6,873 nucleotides of DNA, taken from Bacteroidales bacterium. GTDB taxonomy: Bacteria > Bacteroidota > Bacteroidia > Bacteroidales > VadinHA17. Shown here piece after piece: positions 1 to 5,836 of the stretch. Position numbers and translations under genes: made by a program. Position 1 is the stretch's first letter, and each line of letters opens with the position of its first letter. Location of the stretch: NCBI GenBank assembly GCA_003155705.1, contig PMEC01000187.1, positions 19,754-26,626 of the forward strand, written 5' to 3'. Under the pieces are notes generated by a model. The model was not told the DNA's origin. It was given only the letters and a program-made list of their open reading frames with translations, and ran no database searches.

Positions 1-603
1 CGTCAGAATTTTGATAATCTTAAGAGTCTGAGAAAGGAAGCACTGGCTTTTTTCAATTTGAAGGAAAATGTTCCTGTCGTTCTTGTTCTTGGAGGTTCAG
101 GAGGAGCCGGAAGCATCAATGAAAGTCTTTCCGAGAACCTGCAGGCAGTCATCGATTCCGGTTGCCAATGGATATGGCAGACAGGAAAATACTATTTTGA
201 GGATGTAAATGCACTTGTTTCAATTATCTCCCCAAGAAATATAAAAGTTCATGGATTCATTGACAGGATGGATTATGCTTTTGCCGCGGCTGATGTTATT
301 ATAACAAGAGCAGGAGCAGGTACAATTTCAGAACTGTGTCTGGTCGGGAAACCAGTAGTACTTATACCATCACCAAACGTGACCGAAGACCATCAGACGA
401 AAAATGCGATGGCATTATCGGAACGCAGCGCAGCTATCCTGATACCTGATGATAAGGCTTTAAAGAATATGGTGAAAGAGGCTGTATCATTAATTTCAGA
501 TAAGGAGAAAAGAGATATACTTTCTGAAAATATTTTAAAAATGGCCGACAGGGAGGCCGATAAAAGAATAGCTGAAGAAGTTATGAAACTAATCAGGCAA
601 TGA
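1..603 (+). CDS. murG: MurG, 3' part: UDP-GlcNAc:undecaprenyl-PP-MurNAc-pentapeptide GlcNAc transferase
   Basis: This is the C-terminal 200 codons of MurG, the peripheral inner-membrane glycosyltransferase that adds GlcNAc to lipid I to make lipid II. The frame is open from base 1, so the gene begins upstream. The family is usually about 360 residues, so roughly the first 160, including the N-terminal acceptor-binding domain, are missing. Visible motifs are the glycine-rich loop LGGSGGAG opening the second Rossmann domain (about 88-111), TRAGAGTISEL (about 304-336), and GKPVVLIPSPNVTEDHQTKNA, whose E-D-H-Q-T-K-N residues belong to the UDP-GlcNAc-binding region. A TTG at 58 is only an internal Leu codon, not a start. 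The stop TGA (601-603) overlaps the murC start as ATGA, which suggests translational coupling. Family identity is very secure; no frameshift or odd residue is visible. Confidence 0.96.
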   Translation, partial: RQNFDNLKSLRKEALAFFNLKENVPVVLVLGGSGGAGSINESLSENLQAVIDSGCQWIWQTGKYYFEDVNALVSIISPRNIKVHGFIDRMDYAFAAADVIITRAGAGTISELCLVGKPVVLIPSPNVTEDHQTKNAMALSERSAAILIPDDKALKNMVKEAVSLISDKEKRDILSENILKMADREADKRIAEEVMKLIRQ

Positions 604-1994
604 TAGACACCGGAAAAATAAAAGGAATTTATTTTATCGGTATCGGGGGTATCGGAATGAGCGCCCTTGCCAGGTATTTTTTGGCAGGAGGATTCCCGGT
701 TTCAGGTTATGACAGGTCGGAGAGCAGCCTTACTTTCTCGCTCTCTTCGGAAGGATGCATTATTTCCTATGTCGATGATGCTGATATGTTGCCCGAATTC
801 TTCCGCGACCGATTAAATGTAAAAAATACACTTATTATTTACACTCCGGCTATACCACCTGAAAATAAGATCATTACTTACTTCCGGAGTAATGGCTATC
901 CTCTATTCAAGCGCTCGGAAATACTTGGGCAAATATCGGAACAAACCGACACCCTGGCAGTTTCCGGCACACATGGTAAAACGACTGTTTCTACAATGAT
1001 AGCCCATCTTTTAAAACAATCGCATGTTGATTGTTCAGCATTTCTTGGCGGTATTTCAAAGAACTACAATACTAACATGCTTTTGGGAGGAGGCAGATAC
1101 ACAGTAATTGAAGCTGATGAATTTGACAGGTCATTTCACAGATTAGCGCCATTACTTGCAGTTGTAACATCGCTCGACGCAGATCATCTTGATATTTACG
1201 GTGATCACCCCACCATGATTGCAGCTTATAATGAATTCTGCTCAAAAATCCGTGAAGGGGGAACATTGATAGTTAACAGTAAAATAGCCGATAAAATCAT
1301 TGTGCCACAGGATATAACTTCATTTACATATGGCTTCGATGAAGATGCTGACTACAGGTCATTTAACATCAGGCAATCCGGAGATAGTTACAAGTTTGAT
1401 CTTAAGACTCCGGGGAAAATAATCACAGATATTCATTTTGGATTTCCGGGCATTATTAATATTGAAAATGCAACTGTAGCGTCTGCAGTAGCACTTATTT
1501 CAGGGATAACAGAAATTGAACTGAGAAAAGCGCTGATAACTTTCAGGGGAGTAAGCCGGAGATTTGATATCAGATTAAATTATTCTGATCTGGTTTATAT
1601 CGACGATTATGCACATCATCCTGAGGAGATAAGAGCCTGCATTACTTCTGTCAGGGAATATTTTGGCGGAAGAAAGATAACAGGGATCTTCCAGCCGCAT
1701 CTTTTTTCCCGTACCCGTGACCATGCGGAAGGGTTTGCCGGAATTCTTGATAAACTCGATGAAGTAATATTACTGCCAATCTATCCGGCACGCGAAAAAC
1801 CAATTAAGGGTGTCTCTTCCGAGATGATCCTGGATAGGATGAAACTGAAGAAAAAAAGCATAATGAATAAGGAGGATATTCCAGGTAAGCTAGATATAGA
1901 AAACATGGATGTTCTTCTTACAATAGGAGCAGGAGACATAGACAGGCTTGTCGAACCGATAGAGTCTGAGCTTAGAAGGAGAAGAAGAAGATGA
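600..1994 (+). CDS. murC: MurC, UDP-N-acetylmuramate--L-alanine ligase
   Basis: Cytoplasmic Mur ligase of 464 residues, normal for the family, that joins L-Ala to UDP-MurNAc using ATP in peptidoglycan precursor synthesis. The N-terminal nucleotide-sugar-binding domain carries GIGGIGM (residues 14-20). The central ATPase domain has the P-loop SGTHGKTT (122-129), EADEFDRSF (171-179) and SLDADHLDIYG (191-201). The C-terminal domain has DDYAHHP (335-341) and FQPHLFSRTRDH (364-375), which are typical of MurC rather than MurD, E or F. The ATG lies inside the murG stop codon (ATGA), with no strong Shine-Dalgarno sequence in front. The protein ends in six consecutive Arg codons, all AGA or AGG, and this purine run also serves as the ribosome-binding region of ftsQ. 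There is no ddl gene after it, as is usual in Bacteroidota. Confidence 0.97.
   Translation: MIDTGKIKGIYFIGIGGIGMSALARYFLAGGFPVSGYDRSESSLTFSLSSEGCIISYVDDADMLPEFFRDRLNVKNTLIIYTPAIPPENKIITYFRSNGYPLFKRSEILGQISEQTDTLAVSGTHGKTTVSTMIAHLLKQSHVDCSAFLGGISKNYNTNMLLGGGRYTVIEADEFDRSFHRLAPLLAVVTSLDADHLDIYGDHPTMIAAYNEFCSKIREGGTLIVNSKIADKIIVPQDITSFTYGFDEDADYRSFNIRQSGDSYKFDLKTPGKIITDIHFGFPGIINIENATVASAVALISGITEIELRKALITFRGVSRRFDIRLNYSDLVYIDDYAHHPEEIRACITSVREYFGGRKITGIFQPHLFSRTRDHAEGFAGILDKLDEVILLPIYPAREKPIKGVSSEMILDRMKLKKKSIMNKEDIPGKLDIENMDVLLTIGAGDIDRLVEPIESELRRRRRR
1976..1993 (+). promoter_or_regulatory. Shine-Dalgarno sequence of ftsQ inside the end of murC
   Basis: AAGGAG at 1976-1981 lies 9 bases before the ftsQ ATG at 1991, within the Arg codons that end murC. 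It is the clearest Shine-Dalgarno match among the gene starts in this window; ftsA, ftsZ and the porin show none. With the ATGA overlap it supports the 1991 start. Whether a Bacteroidota ribosome uses it is uncertain, because these organisms generally rely little on Shine-Dalgarno pairing. Confidence 0.6.
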
Positions 1995-2764
1995 AGATCA
2001 TTAAAAAGATATTGATCATCATTCCTGTATTATACCTTGTTATAATGCCTGCATTTATTGCACATACCACAGAATCAATTCCATGCAAAGGAATCAGCAT
2101 TAATATTGACGATTCCTCTATATATCATTTTGTCTCAAAAAGAGAAATAGCATGGCTGGTATCAAAGAATAATACAAGAATAATTGGTCAGCCAGTCAGG
2201 GATATTCCTCTGCTGGATATTAAAGAAAGAATTATTCAGCTAAGAGAACTTAAAGAGGTTCAGGTTTACACAACTATAGATGGAGTTCTTCATATATCAG
2301 TAGATCAGAGAGTTCCGATAATGAGGATAATCGCCGGTGGCGGAGATTATTTCCTTGATGAGGATGGTATTATTATCCGGAACAGGGGTCTGTATAATCC
2401 GAGACTGCATATTGTGGGAGGCAATATCAGGATCACAGCACCCATGCTGAATGGTGTAAGTGTCCTCGATACAAGTATTAAAAATTCAATTCTTAAAGAT
2501 ATTTATGCGCTCGTTAAATATATAAATAACGATGATTTCTGGTCTGCCCAGATAGATCAGATATATGTTGATAACGATGATGAGATAAACCTGGTACCAA
2601 GGTTAGGAAACAATTTGATCCACCTGGGAACAACCGAAAATTTTGAAGGAAAGCTCAGGAACCTGGAAGCATTTTACAGGAAAGTACTGCCAGAAGTCGG
2701 ATGGAACAAATATGAACTAATAAATCTGGAATTTAAAGATCAGATAGTATGCAGGAGAAGATAG
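1991..2764 (+). CDS. ftsQ: FtsQ/DivIB-type cell division protein
   Basis: Bitopic inner-membrane divisome protein of 257 residues. A short cytoplasmic start (MKIIKK) leads into one hydrophobic membrane segment (about residues 7-24), and the rest should be periplasmic. A POTRA-like region (about 33-105) is followed by the beta-domain with QRVPIMRI (106-113) and YFLDEDG (120-126), the pattern recognised in FtsQ proteins. The C-terminus reads YELINLEFKDQIVC then RRR; an INL..-QIVC ending is typical of Bacteroidota FtsQ. In the family it connects FtsB/FtsL and septal synthases to the ring. The only cysteines are Cys32, just outside the membrane, and Cys254 near the end. The gene overlaps murC by 4 bases and sits 26 bases before ftsA. 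Overall similarity to enterobacterial FtsQ looks low, so the call rests on topology, these motifs and position. Confidence 0.9.
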   Translation: MKIIKKILIIIPVLYLVIMPAFIAHTTESIPCKGISINIDDSSIYHFVSKREIAWLVSKNNTRIIGQPVRDIPLLDIKERIIQLRELKEVQVYTTIDGVLHISVDQRVPIMRIIAGGGDYFLDEDGIIIRNRGLYNPRLHIVGGNIRITAPMLNGVSVLDTSIKNSILKDIYALVKYINNDDFWSAQIDQIYVDNDDEINLVPRLGNNLIHLGTTENFEGKLRNLEAFYRKVLPEVGWNKYELINLEFKDQIVCRRR

Positions 2765-2790
2765 TTTTAGAAACCATATTTTAAGAATAT

Positions 2791-4149
2791 ATGAATAAAC
2801 AGGAACAGTATGTAGCAGCGATCGACATCGGGACCACTAAAATTGTGGCAATTGTCGGATCAAAAAATGAGAATGGTAAAATAGAAATTCTTGGTCTTAG
2901 TAAGGCTCTTTCCCGGGGTGTCAAGAGAGGTGTGGTTCTCAACATTGAGGAGACCGTAAGCGCCATTGAGACAACCGTTCAGGATGTTCAGAAAAGGTCA
3001 GGTATTGCATTCTCAGAGGTCTTCGTTGGTATAGCCGGCCAGCATATCAAGAGTATGAAAAGCCGCGGATACATAATGCGCGATGCTTATGATGATGAAA
3101 TTAAAAAGGAAGAGGTTTTTAAGCTGATAGAGGATATGCACAAGATTCATATCGATATCGGAGAAGAGATTATCCATGTTATCCCGCAAAATTTTATAGT
3201 CGACAATGAAACCGGTGTCAAAAGCCCCATCGGTATGTGCGGAAGAAGGCTGGAAGCTAATTTTCATATAGTTATAGGACAGGTGGCTGCCGCTAAAAAT
3301 ATTGAAAAATGCATCAGGAAAGCAGGATTGATAGTGAAGGATATGATTCTTGAGCCGCTGGCATCATCCGATGCTGTTCTTACTGACGACGAAAAAGAAG
3401 CAGGTGTTGTCCTGGTTGATATTGGCGGCGGGACAACCGACGTTGCTGTTTATTATGACAACATAATCCGTCATACTGCTGTGATACCCTTCGGTGGGAA
3501 TGTCATTACCAAAGATATAAAGGAGGGTTGTGCCATTCTTCATCGTCATGCAGAATCACTAAAGATCCAGTACGGATCAGCGCTCGGAGACATTGCACCT
3601 GACGATAAGGTTGTTTCAATTCCGGGAATCAGTGGCAGGGAACCGAAGGAAATTTCATTTAAGAGCCTTGCGTATATTATCCAGTCGAGAATGGAAGAAA
3701 TAATTGATGCAGTCAATTTTGAGATCCAGAATTCCGGTTACGCCGATAAACTAGCAGCCGGAATGGTAATAACCGGTGGCGGGGCAATGCTGAGACACTT
3801 GCCGCAACTCATGAAATTCAAAACAGCCATGGATGTAAGGATTGGCATTCCGAACGAGCATCTTTCCGGCTCCGCAAAAAATGAGATTAACCAGCCAATG
3901 TATGCCACAAGTGTAGGCCTTATTATGCGTGGTTTCGAATATCTGGAGACTTATAAGAAGAAATTCAATGCCGGTAAAAAGGATGAGTTTGTAAATCAGG
4001 TTGCGGCCACCCCAGTCAGAGAAAATGGTCCGGAAGTAATTGCAGAAGAAAAAAATGAACCGGATGAAGAAGACAGGCTGACCCTGACAGATAAGATCAA
4101 GAGTATGCTGACAAAGATTTTCGAGGTTGAAGATCAGAAAATCAGCTGA
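2791..4149 (+). CDS. ftsA: FtsA, actin-like membrane anchor of the FtsZ ring
   Basis: Cytoplasmic actin-family ATPase of 452 residues that tethers FtsZ to the membrane and signals to the divisome. Actin-fold motifs appear in order: phosphate-1 loop AIDIGTTK (10-17), phosphate-2 loop VDIGGGTTDVAV (209-220) and adenosine loop GMVITGGGAML (324-334). The FtsA-specific 1C/SHS2 subdomain lies between the first two (about 85-165), with VFVGIAGQHI (77-86) entering it. NEINQPMYATSVGL (364-377) closes the core. An acidic, probably disordered linker (about 395-430) leads to a terminal helix, TLTDKIKSMLTKIFEVED (431-448), which has the amphipathic character of the membrane-targeting sequence. The start follows ftsQ by 26 AT-rich bases with no Shine-Dalgarno match; the next motif begins within 10 residues, so a later start is unlikely. 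It sits directly before its partner ftsZ. Confidence 0.96.
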   Translation: MNKQEQYVAAIDIGTTKIVAIVGSKNENGKIEILGLSKALSRGVKRGVVLNIEETVSAIETTVQDVQKRSGIAFSEVFVGIAGQHIKSMKSRGYIMRDAYDDEIKKEEVFKLIEDMHKIHIDIGEEIIHVIPQNFIVDNETGVKSPIGMCGRRLEANFHIVIGQVAAAKNIEKCIRKAGLIVKDMILEPLASSDAVLTDDEKEAGVVLVDIGGGTTDVAVYYDNIIRHTAVIPFGGNVITKDIKEGCAILHRHAESLKIQYGSALGDIAPDDKVVSIPGISGREPKEISFKSLAYIIQSRMEEIIDAVNFEIQNSGYADKLAAGMVITGGGAMLRHLPQLMKFKTAMDVRIGIPNEHLSGSAKNEINQPMYATSVGLIMRGFEYLETYKKKFNAGKKDEFVNQVAATPVRENGPEVIAEEKNEPDEEDRLTLTDKIKSMLTKIFEVEDQKIS

Positions 4150-4214
4150 AATTTATAAAAAATATGGTTTGGTAGTAAAATATGTTGTTCATAAACTCTA
4201 AAACTGATAAAACA

Positions 4215-5708
4215 ATGGCAGACGATTTAATGAATTTTGATCTACCCGTAGAAAGATCGTCGATAATTAAAGTGCTGGGTATTGGTGGTGGTGGCAACAA
4301 TGCTGTAAATCACATGTTTGAGAAGGGTATCAGGGATGTGAATTTCATAGTTTGCAACACCGATCAGCAGGCACTTTCAAAAAGTCCTGTCCCGGTTAAA
4401 GTCCAGATTGGTGAAGCTCTCACCGAGGGCCGCGGCGCAGGAAGCCAGCCTGAGATTGGCAGAAAGGCGGCAATGGAAAACATTAATGATGTAATGGAGG
4501 CTCTTTCCGGAAATACCAAGATGGTATTTATCACCACCGGAATGGGAGGAGGGACAGGTACCGGAGCTACACCTGTTATTGCAAAAGCCTGTAAAGAAGC
4601 CGGATTGCTTACCATCGCGGTCGTTACAATACCTTTTAAATCTGAAGGAAAGGTGAGAATTAAGCAGGCAATTGAGGGTGTGGATGAACTCAAAGATTAT
4701 GCAGACTCACTCCTCGTTATTAACAATGAAAAGCTTCGTGAGATCTACGGAAATCAGCCGGTGTCTACTGCTTTTGCAAAAGCAGACGATGTTCTGACAA
4801 CGGCCGTAAAAGGAATTGCTGAGATAATTACCGTAACAGGATATATCAATGTTGATTTTGCAGATGTTGAAACTGTTATGAAAGATTCAGGTGTTGCAAT
4901 AATGGGAATGGGAATGGCATCAGGCGAGAACAGGGCAATCAGGGCAATTGAAAATGCTCTTAAATCACCGCTGCTGAACTCAAACGACATCACCGGGGCG
5001 CAGAGTATCCTTATTAATATATCAACGGGCTATGGGGAACATGAACTTACCATGGACGAACTCGGGGAGATAACGGATTATATTTATGAGGTTGCTTCAG
5101 ATGATGCTCTTATTATCAGAGGTTTATCAAAAGATGACAATCTGAATGAAGATATCAGTGTTACCATAATAGCTACCGGTTTTGAAGCTAATAGCATTTT
5201 CAAGCCTTATGTCAAGCCCAAAGAGTCTCAGAAAGTGGAACTGATAACAAATAAAACACCGATACCTCAAAGAATTATTCCTGAAACCGGCGAGGATGTT
5301 TTCACCGTAAAAGATAAAGAAAAGGTGAAAAGATCTATAATTACTAGTATTGATGAAGAATCGCAGGGGATCATAGATTTTGGACTGGAGGAAAATGAAA
5401 CTGCTGCAAATCTCAGGAACAATCATAATGAACTCCGGAAGGAAGGACAGGAGAAATCCGAAGCAACCCTCCGGAAAGTCAAACATATGCAGAACATGTT
5501 GAAAAAGGAGGGATTTTCAAATAAATCGATGAAGGATAATATCGATACATTCGAAGATGTTCCTGCTTATGTAAGAAGAAACATGGCACTGGGGGCTTCT
5601 GATAAGGCAGCTGACAGTAAAGTTTCTAAATTCACGCTTACTTCTGATGAAAGCGATGGACCAATACTCAGGGAGAACAATGCTTATCTCAATGATAATG
5701 TAGATTAA
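4215..5708 (+). CDS. ftsZ: FtsZ, tubulin-like GTPase of the division ring
   Basis: Cytoplasmic tubulin homologue that polymerises with GTP into the division ring. I prefer the ATG at 4215 (497 residues, MADDLMNFDLP), because Bacteroidota FtsZ usually begins with a short M-x-D-(D/E)-L-M-NFDLP-like segment; an in-frame ATG at 4182 would add 11 unremarkable residues. In the 4215 numbering the GTP-binding parts are GIGGGGNNAVNHM (22-34), NTDQQAL (48-54), the tubulin signature GGGTGTG (111-117) and the T7 catalytic loop NVDFADV (212-218) with Asp214 and Asp217. The globular core ends near ATGFE (about 333). A charged linker of about 115 residues follows, then VPAYVRR (449-455), similar to the usual partner-binding peptide, and finally a tail ending NNAYLNDNVD, typical of Bacteroidota. 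The long linker makes it larger than the 383-residue E. coli protein. Confidence 0.96.
   Translation: MADDLMNFDLPVERSSIIKVLGIGGGGNNAVNHMFEKGIRDVNFIVCNTDQQALSKSPVPVKVQIGEALTEGRGAGSQPEIGRKAAMENINDVMEALSGNTKMVFITTGMGGGTGTGATPVIAKACKEAGLLTIAVVTIPFKSEGKVRIKQAIEGVDELKDYADSLLVINNEKLREIYGNQPVSTAFAKADDVLTTAVKGIAEIITVTGYINVDFADVETVMKDSGVAIMGMGMASGENRAIRAIENALKSPLLNSNDITGAQSILINISTGYGEHELTMDELGEITDYIYEVASDDALIIRGLSKDDNLNEDISVTIIATGFEANSIFKPYVKPKESQKVELITNKTPIPQRIIPETGEDVFTVKDKEKVKRSIITSIDEESQGIIDFGLEENETAANLRNNHNELRKEGQEKSEATLRKVKHMQNMLKKEGFSNKSMKDNIDTFEDVPAYVRRNMALGASDKAADSKVSKFTLTSDESDGPILRENNAYLNDNVD
5559..5705 (+). other. FtsZ C-terminal motif region: VPAYVRR plus DNVD tail
   Basis: This coding segment of ftsZ holds VPAYVRR (5559-5579), which resembles the canonical C-terminal peptide (D-x-PA-(F/Y)-hydrophobic-R-(R/K)) that binds FtsA and other partners. 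About 32 residues later comes NNAYLNDNVD (5676-5705), directly before the stop. In most bacteria the first motif is at or very near the end of the protein, whereas here it is internal. The assignment of function is by resemblance. Confidence 0.7.
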
Positions 5709-5743
5709 AACGAATTATACAAAAACTCATAACAAATATCCTG

Positions 5744-5803
5744 ATTTTCAGACCATCATTCCGACCAAAGATATTGTCTGATAGTGATTTATTTTAATTT
5801 TTG
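5744..5803 (+). terminator. Possible weak terminator after ftsZ
   Basis: An inverted repeat pairs 5744-5753 with 5776-5785 (core TCAGAC / GTCTGA, one T-T mismatch, one G-T pair) across a 22-base loop. It is followed by a T-rich stretch to 5803. The stem is AT-rich and the loop large, so it is a poor match to a classical rho-independent terminator. It is nevertheless the only hairpin with T-rich DNA behind it that I could find after the cluster. Confidence 0.3.
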
Positions 5804-5830
5804 TGACAACACCCGCTTTTTCTATCTTTG
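5800..5830 (+). promoter_or_regulatory. Bacteroidota-type sigma-70 promoter for the porin gene
   Basis: TTTG at 5800-5803 (the -33 element) and TATCTTTG at 5823-5830 (the -7 element, consensus TAnnTTTG) are separated so that exactly 19 bases lie between TTG and TA. Both elements and the spacing fit the consensus established for Bacteroides and Flavobacterium. Transcription would begin only a few bases after 5830, essentially at the porin ATG (5837). This supports the porin being transcribed separately from the dcw genes. Confidence 0.8.
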
Positions 5831-5836
5831 CTGTCA

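Noticed and set aside
58..603. A complete gene beginning at TTG 58.
   Set aside because: The same frame is open to base 1 and already reads as MurG-like sequence; a start at 58 would produce only the C-terminal domain of a two-domain enzyme. The gene is cut by the window edge.
1072..3549. Antisense open frames opposite murC and ftsA (1072-1266, 2781-2966, 3013-3267, 3364-3549).
   Set aside because: All are short, overlap conserved coding sequence, and show no family motifs or plausible start signals.
4157..4200. A possible ftsZ-specific promoter: TTTG at 4168-4171 with TAAACTCT 20 bases downstream, and a repeated AAAATATG.
   Set aside because: The second element matches only part of TAnnTTTG, and in DNA this AT-rich the short repeat is expected by chance. 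The 5823 promoter shows what a good match looks like, and this is not one.
4364..5486. Three antisense open frames inside ftsZ (4364-4693, 4754-4993, 5127-5486).
   Set aside because: They lie wholly opposite a strongly conserved gene, have no recognisable domain, and their composition is that of complementary-strand shadows of FtsZ codons.
5709..5836. A small RNA gene or riboswitch in the gap after ftsZ.
   Set aside because: The gap is only 128 bases, AT-rich, with one weak hairpin, and the promoter in it lies at its far end, leaving no room for a leader before the porin ATG.
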